This document shows, one piece after another, positions 30,039 through 42,446 of a stretch of DNA of 64,000 bases. The stretch is taken from positions 372,001 to 436,000 of the forward strand of contig AP026162.1 of the NCBI GenBank assembly GCA_030295235.1, read 5' to 3'. Under the pieces are notes generated by a model. It did no database searches and was not told the origin of the DNA. It saw only the letters and a program-made list of their open reading frames with translations. The stretch's first letter is position 1. Each line of letters begins with the position of its first letter. Origin of the DNA: Fistulifera solaris. Lineage: Eukaryota > Bacillariophyta > Bacillariophyceae > Naviculales > Stauroneidaceae. The translations under genes were made by a program, and so were the position numbers.

Positions 30039-32608
30039 TCACACATCTCTATTTTCTTCCCATGGCCTGCTCCCTAAGTTGTAATTGAGGATTCTGCACA
30101 GTTCTCGAGTAACTATCCTTACATCACAGGGGAAAGGCTTAATCGTAAATACGTCCGCACCCGCCTCAAGGAACTCGCTCTCCTTATCATTAGCCGAAAG
30201 TCCACATATCCGACAAAGGACTCCCTTCTTTCTCAATGCCACTACTGTTTCAGTTCCTAAAAGTTGCTTATCAACACTCGCCATGTACATGTCCATGAAA
30301 ATCAAGTCAAAGGATTCCATCTCTACTAAACGAAGAGCAGTTTCACCGTTCGATGCTTCTCGGAATGACCAGTTCGGTGCCACCGTTTTCACTGTCCTTG
30401 AAAATAGCTTTCTGATTATTGGGTCGTCGTCAACAAACAAAACCGAGAGTTGCTCTGGAAGTTCATTAGAATAAGAATGTGGATTTTGACCAAAGACTTC
30501 GTTCGACTGTTCAGTGATCATTTTGGGGTTAAATGGAGGTTGACGGAGGCTAACTACAAACCTGGTTCCAGGCTGGTCGTTGTATCCACTGGCGAACGCT
30601 TCGTCCAGACTTATCTCTCCTCCCATAAGCTCAACCAAATTCTTACATAAGAACAATCCCAATCCCTTAAACAAAGAAGTAAAGGGTAAGAGGGCTGTGA
30701 GTCAACTTGACAGATAAATTCTATTTATTACTTACCGTACCCTGGTTAAGACTGTCCAAGCTTTCTTGATACTTCTTGAAAAGCGATTGGTGCTTTTCTA
30801 GCGGAATTCCCGGACCAGAATCCTCAATCGATAGTTCCACCATGCCGTCCACTACCTGGGCGCAAAGACGCACGTACCCGCTTTCTACAAACTTCAAGCT
30901 ATTTCTCCCAAGATTCAAAACAACCTGCTTCAATCGCAGACGGTCCGTCGTGACAAAAAGATGATTTGGACAGTCTACTTCGACTCGAAAGTTGGCATTT
31001 CGTTGATTTAGCATCGAGTGGACCGGCTCAAGAACATCGTGAAGCAAGTCAGTAGGCTCCATTGTAACTTTTAACTGCTTGTTGGCTGCCCGATGCATAT
31101 CTAGCATATTCCGTAATAGATCGTTGACAAAAGTCAACGAATTTTCTATTATTGCTACGTCCTGCCGAATTGTAGAGCGAGCCTCATGGGTTGTCAGCGG
31201 TTCCTTTTCATTGACAGCCGCCTTCACAAAGCTACATGCAGCCATTGCCGCAGCAACGGGATTGCGTACCTCGTGGCTCAAAAAATCGTTGAGTTCCCGC
31301 TCGACTTTAGTAGCTTTGCGAGCATTTTTTAAGATAAGGTTCGCTCTCTCCGCGTCTACTTCCCCTTTCACCTCGCTGAGGCGCGCTAGCCGCTGCGTAT
31401 GCGTATGAATCCATAGAGCCAAACATAAACTAGCAAGGAATATAATGGTCCCACCAATCCATACAAACATAGTATCAGGTTGAAACGTCTCATCGACAGA
31501 AAGAACTGATACTGTCCAGACTTTATTCGCCGCCGTGATATTCCTCTCGAGATACAATCTGCTTGTCGTGCGTATCATATCTAAAGTAATATCTGGAAGA
31601 GACTTGAAAGTACTATCAGTATTGTTGCCATTGGGCGTCATCTTGGCCGCTCCGAGAAAAAGCGGTTCCCCACTAGAATCGGAGTAATCAAAAATGAAAA
31701 CAGCAAAACGCCGCTGCTGTCCCACCATTGACCGCTTGATCAAATCAGGAATACGAATCGCAATGGAGGCTATATCTTTGGGCCAAGCAACACGCGCGGT
31801 GGAAACCTCAATACCAGGGTGCATTAGTACCACCCCATAGGCCTTCTCTGATGTTTCCATGACCAAATGCAGGCGATCAGTTAGCGAGGGCTGTCCTTCT
31901 GTCATGCAAAATTGAACTGCTCTCTGTCTAACTCCCGATGCGTGGTAATCCAGACCAATAGCGGGTTCATTGCCAATTACTGGTTCCATGTAATCTGACG
32001 TGAAGCAACGTGATACTGTTAGTGTCGAATAAAGATTTGTTATCAAGAGTAAAAAACACTGACCGATACTTACGAACGGGAAAGTAAAAGCTAGCATTGA
32101 GCCTTGGCTCTGTAGCTGTCGAGTTTTCGAAATTAAACCCAATAAAGCCTTGATAGTCGACGCTCGGATAATTTTCTTCATAAAACACCCTTGCTTCCGC
32201 TTCCGCCTCTGCTCTTTCGTTGTGTGTCAAATTTGGAGCGAACTGGACTGCTTGAAAGTCGAGCCCGGAGGAAACTAAATACTCGTACATTTCATGAAAT
32301 TCGACTCGACCGAACTTCCTGTTCCGGAACCTTCCATGAATCCACGTTGCGGCATTGACATAGTCCTTCCAGGCGTGCTGGATCTTATTCACTAAATTCT
32401 GGGAGCTGCGGATAAACTGATCTTCCTGGTATTTTTTGGCTGAACTGATTCCCATGAACAAGAATGCCGCTGCTGTGGCGCTTCCCAGAAGAATTACTAA
32501 CAACATCAAAAGTGCGGTAGTTTTGTGTTTGATAGTTGCGAGGGATGAGCTCTGGCTGCTGCTACTGGTGAGCGAGCATTTTTCGATTTCATTGCCTTGC
32601 AGCTTCAT
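30039..32608 (-). CDS. CHASE-domain hybrid histidine kinase, copy B (intact)
   Basis: Three exons (32074-32608, 30736-31994, 30039-30665), introns of 79 and 70 nt, 806 residues and no frame damage. Order: short cytosolic N-terminus, TM1 (about 30-52), extracytoplasmic CHASE domain (about 60-360; GLDFQAVQFAPNLTHNER), TM2 (GTIIFLASLCLALWI, about 370-385), coiled linker, HisKA with phospho-acceptor His in FLSHEVRNPVAAAM (about 430), HATPase (VLNLGRNSLKF; EDSGPGIPLEKH; GLGLFLCKNLVELMGGEI), then REC (FVDDDPIIRKLF, acceptor Asp in IFMDMYM, Lys in FTIKPFP). CHASE domains sense small extracellular ligands, for example cytokinins in plants. The ligand and downstream phosphotransfer partner are unknown here. 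It is the only undamaged copy of the four. Confidence 0.9.
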
Positions 32609-33473
32609 CGGTTTCTTTTCGGTGTGAATGTATGTGTCGAATCAGATCGATCAGTTCTCACTGGGATTGTGCATAAACGAAGTTTTCATCAAAGTTCGAC
32701 AGCGTTTTTTGCTCATGGCTCATGGATACATTGTAGATCATTGCGACGTTAAGCTCGTCTGAACGAGGAATTTGGCGGGCCATACAAACGTGACCAAAGC
32801 TGTTTCACACAAACAAGGTTACGTCGCCGCACCGAAAGTGCAACATCCTCCATCACTTTTCTCTTTATTACGAAAATTGAAACCCTTTCCTTGCTCCTTG
32901 CGCTCCATGTTTACGACGATACACATGCATGACGTGAGCAATCTACCTCGTAGCTTTATTCACGTTATTCCAACAGAAATTGGGTCCCGATGTCTTTGAC
33001 AACAACCCATAACATTTTCTTCTCTCTCTCTCTCTCTAAGACTGCCCTACTTGCAGTCCCATGTAAATGGAATTATTCTAGTCAACACAAGATAATTCTG
33101 GGCAACATTACAACTCAAATACAACAATACAACACGCATCGCACGTCGCGCCTTATTTGTACCGCCAGTACCAGGTACCAGTACCCTGGTAATGCTCTCA
33201 CCGAGACGCACTCCCAAGAACGTTCTTGCGCACTCGTCACTCGTCCCCTTTCCCCTTACACATTTCGGTACCGCTACGAATGCATTTTTGCATTTTGCAC
33301 CATAGTACTTGTAAAGTCTATAGAGCTAAGGCTATTAGTTGCTTCTCTAGCTGCTACTGACAAGGACGCAAAATTATCCGCAATGAAGTAAAAATAATAA
33401 TGCTTTTTTAGAAAACTAAGGTTTGACTAATCTCAATGCGCAAATTCGTCTGACGTTTGTAATGGGTGATGTC
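32609..33473. other. Spacer between kinase copies B and C
   Basis: No gene recognised. A TACCAGGTA motif lies at 33169-33177 within a cluster of GGTACC-like half repeats (33167-33191), about 560 bp upstream of copy B. A (TC)n run covers about 33019-33037. Confidence 0.5.
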
Positions 33474-35982
33474 TTAGGAGTAAAGAACACGGCAAAGTTC
33501 TTGCGTTAGCGCCTTCGACTCACACGGAAACGGTTTGAATGTGAACACATCTGCACCCGCTTCAAGAAATTCGCCTTCCTTATCGTTTGCCGATAGCCCG
33601 CATATCCGGCAACTAATTCCTTTCCTCCTCATAGCCTTTATTGCTTCTGTCCCTAAAAGTTGCTTTTCGACACTAGCCATGTACATATCCATAAAAATTA
33701 AGTCAAAGTGCTCCTTCTCCACTAAATTCAATGCAGTTTCACCGTTAGATGCTTCTCGAAAACTCCAGCCAGGTGCCACCGCTTTTGCCGTCCTGGTAAA
33801 GAGCTTCCGTAAAATTGGATCATCATCGACAAATAACACCGAGATTTTCTTTGGAAGCTTACTACTGATATCAGATCGTAGACTTGGATAGATAACTTCG
33901 TTTGGTGGAACTGCGACTGCCTCGGTGTTCAATGGAGGCTGACGAAGTCTAATAACAAACCTGGTACCAGGCTGATCGTTGTATCCACTGGCGAACGATT
34001 CGTCCAAACTTATCTCTCCTCCCATCAGCTCAACCAGAGTCTTACACAAGAACAATCCCATTCCCTTGAGTAAAAAAAACACAATGTTAGACGATAATAC
34101 ATCCACCCCAAAAGACAACCCTCACTTATACGTACGGTTCCCTGGCAAAGCATGTCAAGGCTCTCCTGAAATTTTTGAAAGAGCGTATATCGCTTTACCG
34201 GTGGAATACCTGGACCGGAATCCTCAACCGATATCTCCACCAGACCGTCAATTACCTGGGCGCGAAGACGCACGAACCCGCTTTCTACAAATTTCAAGCT
34301 ATTTCGTCCCAGATTCAAAACAATCTGCTTTAACCGAAGGCGGTCAGTCATGACGAAAAGATGACGCGGACATTCAATGTCGACTTTATATGTAGCATTT
34401 CGCTGATTTATCATCGAGTGTACCGGCTCGAGAACATCGTGAAGCAAGTCAGTGGGTTCGAGTGCGACTTTTAATTGCTTATTAGCCGCCCGATGCATAT
34501 CCAGCATATTTCTCAAAAGGTCGTTGACGAACTTCAAAGAATTCTCTATAATAGCTACGTCATGCTGGACAGTCGAGCGAGCTTCATGGCTTGAAAGCGG
34601 GTCTCTATCATGGACAGCTGCCTTCACAAAACTACACGCAGCAGTCGCGGCGGAAACGGTGTTACGCACCTCGTGACTGAGAAAGTCGTTGAGTTCCCGC
34701 TCGATCCTCGTAGCTTCGTGGGCATTTTTTAATATCAATTTCGCTTTCTCTGAATCTGCTTCCGCCTTCATCCTGTTTACCTGCTCTACTTTTTTTTGTG
34801 TGCGTGTACACCCAAAGAGCTAAACATAGACTTGCCAGAAAGATAATGGTGCCACAAATTGAGACAAACAACACATGTGGCTTGAACGTGTTATCAACCG
34901 AAAGAATTGATACAGTCCAAACTTTATTCGCAGCCTTGATATTTTGCTCGAAATACAATCTCCGCGTTGTTCGGATCTCATTCAAATTTGCCTCTGCAAG
35001 GACTGTGATCATAGAACCGATGTTTTTGCCGTGGGGAGTCGCCTTGGCCCCTCCGAGAAAAAGAGGCACTCCACTCGAATCGGAGTGATCGAAAAGGAAA
35101 ACAGCCGAACTACGCTGCTGGTTTTCGCTCGACCGTTTGATCAGATCAGGGATACGAATAACAATAGAAGCCAAATCTTTGGGCCATACACCCAGTTCAG
35201 TGGAGAGTTCTATGCCAGGATGCATGAGCACAACTCCATAAGATACCTCATCTGTCTCTTGTACAAGTCGCAGGCGATCCGTCAGAGCTGGCTTTCCTTC
35301 TCTAGTGCAAAATAAGACAGTTCTCTGGCGGGTCCCGGAAGCGTGGTAATCTAGATCAATAGCAGCCTCGTTGCCTATGACTGGTTCCATATAATCTGCG
35401 AAGAAACAACACTGTGTTAAAAACACAATACTAAATCCTTCTTCGAAAAATGGCCCACACTTACGAATAGGAAAGTAGAAACTGGCGTTGAGCCGTGGCT
35501 CAATGGTTGTCGAGTTTTCGAAATTGAAGCCAACAAAACCCCGGTAGTCTATTGTCGGGTAATTTTCTTCATAGTACGCCCTGGCCTCAACCTCCCGCCC
35601 CGCGGCGCTCTTCGTTTGTAATGTTCGGAATGAACTGAGCGGCTTGAAAATCGAGCCCGGAAGATACAACATATTCATACATTTCACGAAAATCAATACG
35701 GCTAAAGTTTCGGTGACTGCATCTTCCGTGAATCCACGCGGCTGCGGTAAGATAGTCTTCCCAAACGTGCTCAATTTTGTTGACGAGGTCTAGTGAACTG
35801 CGTGTAAATTGATTTTCTTGATCGTTCCTAGCCGCAGTGATCCCCATCGACAAGAACGCCACTGCAGTTCCAGTTCCCAGAATGACGATCATAAAAACTA
35901 AAAGTAGAGTGTTCTTGTGTCTGGCACTGGGAGCGGTTGCAGCTACGTCGTTGCTTGCCAGCGAACAATTTTCTAGGTCCAT
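33474..35982 (-). CDS. CHASE-domain hybrid histidine kinase, copy C
   Basis: Exons 35465-35982, 34136-35395 and 33474-34064, matching copy B's intron positions. CHASE (GLDFQAAQFIPNITNEER), HisKA, HATPase and REC are all present. Two +1 shifts lie in homopolymers: C4 at 35598-35601 and T8 at 34790-34797; removing one base at each gives a continuous protein, so consensus errors are likely. Differences from the others: the H-box reads HEVRNTVSAA, where the strongly conserved Pro after the Asn is Thr, which may weaken autophosphorylation. The first intron is 69 nt, a multiple of three with no stop, so its retention would add 23 residues before DYMEPV without changing the frame. The receiver retains the Asp (IFMDMYM) and Lys (FTFKPFP). 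Confidence 0.8.
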
Positions 35983-36385
35983 CTCTGTAGACGCACTTGC
36001 ATGTCCTTCATCAAGCTTTTTCTTTACTAGGCTTTGAAGCCCCCATTGTCTTTGTTTCAGCTCTAAGAGGAATGAAACTTGTGAATAATCTTTTCTTCTT
36101 GATTCAGCCGCGAGGATCCCTCGAGAAACCTATCTGGCCAAGAAGAACAAACCAAAATATCGAGTATTCATGTATCGGAAATGCGAAACATGGGCGCGAT
36201 TACTCCGACGATCCATTGATAAGCCCATCATGTCTGCTATGTTCCGCATTATAAGAAGCAGGATCAACATTACTCCGACAATGAATAAAAACAACAAAAC
36301 GGAGTAAAAGCGTTCTTATCCGGCGCTGTTATTCTGCTCTCCGCGTTGCCGGATAGGGTTCACTTTTCTTTTCTTCAAAAATAAA

Positions 36386-36625
36386 TCAGAATTTCCGTCC
36401 GTCTCAAAATATCCTGGAATGTATCTGTAGTAGTAATAAGCGTAGTTTATCAACTTATCCACGACTGTATTTCAGTCATGAAAGTATAAGCATTTGAGCG
36501 ACATTCGTTCGTTTCGCAAATACCTTGAGCTACATTGGTCATTGTTGCAATGAAATCGACTTTAGCAGCGATTCCGCAACACTTAATTCTAGTTTAGCAT
36601 GGAGAGCCTCACGAAACATCTCGGT
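36386..36625 (+). repeat. Copy of dispersed repeat R
   Basis: Starts TCAGAATTTCCGTCCGTCTC and shares the ordered blocks TTATCAACTTATCCACGACT, TTTCAGTCATGAA, TTCGTTC, TTTAGCAGCG and GAGCC..ACGAAAC with the repeat at 52.34-52.88 kb. No protein is encoded. It lies in the spacer between kinase copies C and D. Confidence 0.65.
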
Positions 36626-36782
36626 CATGAGTCATGAATGAATACTTGAGAACATATCACCATTAGACTGCACCCCCAGATTTTCTTGGTACTTGAACGC
36701 CGCACTTCCAAATTATTTGGCCACGAGAGAACATAGTTTTGTTGATACAAGTACATCACCTTGACGAAAGAAAACAGGAAAG

Positions 36783-36851
36783 GACGTTAAAATTCTGCCT
36801 CTCAGTACAAGTTTCTACGTAGAGCCTACGGCAAGGCAGAATTTTAACGTC
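36783..36851. repeat. Perfect 18 bp inverted repeat with a 33 bp loop
   Basis: GACGTTAAAATTCTGCCT (36783-36800) is exactly mirrored by AGGCAGAATTTTAACGTC (36834-36851). The loop contains CTACGTAGAGCCTACGG. It could be the terminal repeats of a tiny non-autonomous element or a structured RNA. I see no obvious target-site duplication. The rest of the spacer (36852-37310) shows no gene. Confidence 0.75.
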
Positions 36852-37310
36852 GATCCCTTATATCCATTGGACAAACCATCCTACAATTACGCTCAAGCTC
36901 AACGCCCCGTACCCATTTGTTTTCAATTTTTAGAGTCTACAGTCAGCTAACTATCGTTCACTGTAAAATTTTTTCAGGCGTATTTTCCTGCTATTCTATT
37001 TGTACTTTCTTCAGGCCCTCTTGCAGGTGTGAGAGGACTCATGGTTCAGTGAAACATAACTCGCCGCAAGTTTTTATTGTGACGAAGTTTATTTAGCCTG
37101 TATTATTGTCCATTGAATACAGATACAAGCAGCCACTTTGTCCATTAGCAACGCACTCTGGAAAATCAATCGTTGCTCGGCCGAGACAGGCAGCGATCGA
37201 CAATGTCGGTTCCAGAAGACCAAGACGAAAGTAGAGAACGACAAATCTGCAGCTACAACGATTCGAACTCATCTGTATGTTGTGAGCAATAAAGGCCTTT
37301 TTGAAACAGA

Positions 37311-39937
37311 TTACTCCAGAATTTCTCCTTTTGACCGATAATTCGAATTTGAATACAGAACCCGACAAAGTTCTTGGGTCAGGGCCCTCGACTCGCAAGG
37401 AAACGGTTTGAATGTGAATACATCCGCACCCGCTTCAAGAAACTCACTCTCTTTATCGTTTGCTGACAGACCGCATATTCGGCAATCGACTCCCTTCTTC
37501 CTTAAAGCCACCACAGTCTCAGTCCCTAAAAGTTGCTTCTCGACATTGGCCATATACATATCCATAAAAATCAAGTCAAAGTGCTCCGTCTCCACTAAAT
37601 TCAATGCAGTTTCACCATTTGATGCCTCTCGAAATGACCAGCCAGGCGCTACTGTTTTCGCCGTCCTGGTAAATAGTTTCCGTAAAATTGGATCATCGTC
37701 GACAAACAAAACAGAAATTTTCTCTGGGAGTTCACTGGTGAGTTCGGGGTGTGGGCTTCGATCAGAGGCTTCTTCGGGCTGATAAGCGATCGTCTCAGGA
37801 TTTAATGGAGGCTGACGGAGATTTACGACAAATCTGGTACCCGGATGATCTTTGTATCCACTGGTGAACGATTCGTCGAGACTTATCTCTCCTCCCATAA
37901 GCTCGATAAGATTTTTGCAAAGAAACAAGCCAATCCCCTAAAATAAAGCATCGCGACATTAGAAACGAACATTGTACCGCAATCACTTCAGATATGCTGT
38001 ACGTACCGTTCCTTGACTAAGACTATCGAGGCTCTCCTGAAACTTGTTGAAAAGTAAACCCTGCTTTTCCGGTGGAATCCCAGGACCAGAATCCTCGATC
38101 GATAGTTCCACCATGCCGTCCACTACCTGGGCGCAAAGACGCACGTACCCGCTTTCTACAAACTTCAAGCTATTTCTCCCAAGATTCAAAACAACCTGCT
38201 TCAATCGCAGACGGTCCGTCGTGACAAAAGATGATTTGGACAGTCTACTTCGACTCGAAAGTTGGCATTTCGTTGATTTAGCATCGAGTAGACCGGCTCA
38301 AGAACATCGTGAAGCAAGTCAGTAGGCTCCATTGTAACTTTTAACTGCTTGTTGGCTGCCCGATGCATATCTAGCATATTCCGCAACAGATCGTTGACGA
38401 ACTTCAAAGCATTTTCAATAATCACCACATCTTGCCGAATTGTCGAACGAGCCTCTTGAGTTGTCAGCGGTTCCTTTTCATTGACAGCCGCCTTCACAAA
38501 ACTACATGCAGCCATTGCCGCGGCGACAGGATTGCGTACCTCGTGAGCTAAGAAGTCATTGAGTTCACGCTCGGCTCTGGTAGCCTCATGGGCATTTTCC
38601 AAAATCAGCTTCGCTTTTTCTGCGTCTGCATCTGCCTTCATTCTGTTGAGTTGCTCAACTCGGCGCGTATGCGTAAATATCCAAAGAGCCAAACACAAAC
38701 TGGCAAGGAATACAATGGTGCCCCCATCGATACAAACAGCACATTTGGCTTAAAAGTGTCATCGATAGAAAGAACCGATACAGTCCACACTTTGTTGGCA
38801 GCCCTGATATTCTCCTCGAAGTACAGCTTGCTTGTTTTTTGTATCTCGGTCAGCGTTGTTTCGGGAAGGGGCGTAAGCAACGCACCACTGTGGTCGCCAT
38901 AAGGTTTCACCTCAGCACCACCGAGGAAAAGCGGCTGGCCACCAGAGTCGGACCTATCGAAGATGTAAACAGCAGAGCTCTGCTGCTGGTTCTCAGTGGA
39001 CCGTCGGATCAGATCAGGAATACGAATCACAATTGACGCTAGGTCTTTCGGCCAAGCATCTGGGTCAGTTGAAAGCCTAATCCCGGGATGCATAAGTATA
39101 ACACCATAAGATATGTCCTCTGTTTCTTGTACAAGACGCAGACGATCCGTTAAAGCCGGTTCTCCTGTTTCTATACATGTCAAAACTGTTTTTTGCCGTA
39201 CTCCCGATGCGTGATAGTCTAGACCGATAGCGGCTTCATTGCTGAGTACTGGTTCCATGTAGTCTGTGAAATATGAACGAGTTGTTAACAATACATCAAC
39301 ACTGTGGTGCGCAGCATAATTTTGCACTTACGAATAGGAAAGTAAAAGCTGGCGTTAAGCCGTGGCTCAAGGCTTGTTGAGTTTTCGAAGTTAAAGCCAA
39401 CAAACCCTCGGTAGTCGACGCTCGGATAATATTCCTCGTAGTAAGCCCTCGCTTCAGCTTCAGCTTCATCTCGTTCATCGTGTGTTATATTAGGATCGAA
39501 TTGTGCTGCTTGAAAGTCGAGTCCGGATGCAACTAAATATTCGTACATTTGTCGAAAATCGACACGATCGAATTTCCTGTTTCTGCACCTTCCATGAATC
39601 CATGATGCAGCAGTGACATAATCCTCCCACGCGCCTTCAATTTTTGTGATTAAATCGAGTGCGCTACGAGCGAACTGATCTTGTTGATCCTCTATTGCCG
39701 ACCCGATCCCAACGGCTAAGAACGCCGCTGCAGTACCACTGCCTAAAATTACTACCATTAACACCAGCAGCAAGGTCGTCCTTTGCTTGAAAGCTGAGAT
39801 GGTCGCCGAGCCTTCGTTGCTGTCGAGCGAGCCTTTTCAAGATCGATATCAGATGAATTCCTTGATTGTTCATGTGACAGTATCTTTTGGTTGCTAGTGG
39901 ACATCTCGACCATGGCATCTCCTCCGTTGCTAACCAT
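37311..39937 (-). CDS. CHASE-domain hybrid histidine kinase, copy D
   Basis: Exons 39332-39937, 38007-39263 and 37311-37937 (introns 68 and 69 nt). The start at 39937 (MVSNGGDAMVEMSTSNQK) is in the frame that continues as DLEKGSLDSNEGSATISAF, matching the N-termini of the other copies. CHASE (GLDFQAAQFDPNITHDERDE), TM2, HisKA (FLAHEVRNPVAAAM), HATPase and REC (FVDDDPILRKLF, IFMDMYM, FTFKPFP) are complete. Three one-base losses lie in homopolymers: T4 39834-39837, C5 38721-38725 and A4 38226-38229. At the last, copy B has A5 in otherwise nearly identical DNA. I treat it as a probable gene with consensus errors. A ~287 bp tract in the kinase domain is almost identical to copy B. Confidence 0.8.
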
Positions 39938-40238
39938 GATGTTATTTGAGTGAACGTTTGACTTAACAACGCACGTTTGCGAGAATAGGATTAAACTTTG
40001 TTTTATACGTACTCAGAGGATCGATTAGGTTCGAAATACGAAGGACGGCGAACGATGATGATTCGAAACGCGTGTCATTAATTTTTCCGCCACTTCTCGT
40101 TTGGCTCCGAGCTCCGATGCGGCGGAGAGCGGAGAGCCGGGCAAGGGGGCCGTTTTGTTTTTGTTTGTGGTTTGCGGACGGCGGACCGGACGTCGGACAG
40201 CCATGGTCATGGGTCATTTTCCTTTCAGACACTATTCT

Positions 40239-40247
40239 TACCTGGTA
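40239..40247 (+). promoter_or_regulatory. TACCTGGTA motif between kinase D and ESS2
   Basis: Perfect motif copy, 302 bp upstream of kinase copy D (minus strand) and 331 bp upstream of the ESS2 start (plus strand). No gene lies in the 640 bp between them (39938-40577). Confidence 0.4.
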
Positions 40248-40577
40248 TTTGTTAAGTCTTGAGCATTCAGCTTTTTTGTTCTTCTGGTTTCGTTTCTTCT
40301 TTCTTCGTTCTTTTGTACAATATTGTATCGCAGGTTGCAGGTTGCATAATTCTTACTTACTACGTACAAAATGACGACACTTATTTCCAAACTTCAAGCT
40401 ACGGATTGAAAAGTCACGCGGGAATTCGTTGCCTCTGCGACGGAAACAAGTTTCCTACTACTTTCGGGAAACGAGCATTCGCAAAACGCATGAATGCAAA
40501 ACGCAAGACGCGATAGGGGTCTAATGATTGAAAATAAAAGTGAACAAGTACGAACAAAATACTTGCAATGCGAATGA

Positions 40578-41944
40578 ATGGCTTTCTTGATAACTTACTA
40601 CCAAATGAAAACATACAATAATAAGCACGGAGCGCGCAAGATTCTAAAGGAGGAAGATTATCAGGCCGCTCTTTCCGACATAATTACGCGTGATTATTTT
40701 CCTGAAGTAGACGCCTTGAAGAGGCAAGTCGATCAGCAGCAGCAGCGCTGCATAACAGACAGTTCACACGGAAAATTTCAAATGCAACAGACTTTTCGAT
40801 TACAAGAAGATAATCAGCACGCCAGTGTTCTCGATGTGCGTGGGACGGAGCTTCCCACATCCCGTCACATGGAAAGTCTTTCCGCCTTTCACGATCGTGT
40901 GACAAGCGAGGATAATGCTTCATTCGATCAGGTGCAAACTGAAGAAGTAAGAAGGAATGCAAAAATTGCTGCTCTTTGCAACGCACCCGCACGTACGGAG
41001 AAGCGACCGCTTCTGACTCTTCGCAGCAGCTCGCATGCAATGAGTCCACTGCCACTCGCATCGAATCAATTTGACCCACCATCACATCAGCTTTCTATCA
41101 GCGCCTATCAGAGAGAGTCGAACAATGCGTTTTTCTTTGCGCCTGAAGACTGTCGCACTGCTGGTCGTCCGACACTGGCAATCACATCGTCCTCAAATGC
41201 TTCTAAAAGTCCTTTCGTACAAACGATGCCGCCTCCGGCCAATCGAGGGGACACGTCAACGACGAAGATCGTTTCGCAGAAACAAATTGTACCTTCAGCA
41301 ACTCGCTTTCCGTCCAGGGAGATTACTCCTAAATCTGCGCTAAGCAACTGGGATCTGGAAAGCCAAAGTGATTTATGTTCGTCAACGGATGACGGCAGTG
41401 AATTTACTGATTTTGACCGTTCTCCTGGTTTTCCGTTACACGTCGAAAGAGATCAAGCAATCAAAAAGTGTAATAGTGAGCTCAATAAACTCGTCCGAAT
41501 GACACCGCTAATTGTGCCAGGGTCTCGGGGGCTGAGGAGTCGTCGCCCCTTATCACTTGGGGCACAGTGGATAGTACACCACTTGTTGTACCCCAGCAAG
41601 ACGTGCACGCGTCTCCTGTCTTTCAGTTACCACAAACGAGTGCCAGAGATGAGGCAGCTACAAAGGCACACGAAAGGCTTGCTCGTCGATCAGCAACGTC
41701 GCATCAAAGGAACTCTGTTCTTCCAGCTTTACGAGCAAGCATACAGAGAGACAAGAGTTCAGCTGGGCAAAAATGTCGCCCCGTATCCGCTCGTTCTAGC
41801 AAATCTCTTGGATCCGCGTTGCGAAAGTCTTACCTTCGAGCGCCTGGATCTGCGCAACGTGGATCTAGTTCGAACGTGATGATACCCGCTTCCACGGATA
41901 CGGCCTACCGGCTTACGCCAAGATTGCCTCGGAAGCTTGGATAA
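40578..41944 (+). CDS. ESS2: ESS2/DGCR14-family splicing-associated nuclear protein
   Basis: About 455 residues. The N-terminal signature KILKEEDYQAALSDIITRDY, FPEV and then DRVTSEDNASFDQV (about 110-125) is that of ESS2/DGCR14, a component found with late spliceosomal complexes. The C-terminal blocks follow in another frame: SSPLITWGTVDSTPLVVP, ARDEAATKAHERLARRS and ALRKSYLRAPGSAQR, ending at 41944. The frame change sits in the G runs at 41520-41531; one more G gives VPGVSGAEESSPLITWG. The alternative downstream translation to 41879 has no family likeness. The middle third is low-complexity and Ser-rich. The exact start is uncertain: 40578, or the Met ten residues in. Confidence 0.78.
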
Positions 41945-42446
41945 TAATCACTTCATCGAAAATTGCTGGGTTCTATTGCGTTCCACAGCTGAATATCACT
42001 CCTCTAGCTGTAAAAGTCGACCGATGAAGAATGCGATAAAATCAGTGTATTCAGTCCCTTCTTGGTAAGCGCGCGTAGCTAGTCTTATCTTAAAAAGCAT
42101 AGGTTTCCTTTTTCCCTTTCCATTCTTGTATTTTCTTATACTTTCTATCAATAAACTCAATCAGGTCCAACAAGGATGTAAACTCGGAAGCATTTCGAGC
42201 GCAGTGCTGGTTATTATAGCTTTATGAACCCTTAACCCGTAACCGTAAACTTGCCGGAGGGGCGGAAAAGATGCAGCAAACGCAAAAACGACGACAGCAC
42301 TCAATAAAACAATATTAACATTGCTTTTGCTACAAATCATTGTTGAATCTAGCTTCAAAAAAGAATCAAACGTGAGCATCAGCATCAAGTTCGACCCAGA
42401 CAGTGTTTTCGGGACCCTTCATTAAAGTCTCGCCAACAATTTTGCA
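41945..42446. other. Intergenic between ESS2 and MAD1
   Basis: No gene, repeat or clear motif. The region is AT-rich with pyrimidine tracts near 42110. Confidence 0.55.

Noticed and set aside
40684-41085. Minus-strand open frame opposite ESS2
   Set aside because: A shadow of the ESS2 coding sequence with no domain of its own.
41521-41879. Continuation of the first ESS2 frame to a stop at 41879
   Set aside because: The residues have no ESS2 likeness, while the alternative frame carries the conserved TWG and C-terminal blocks.
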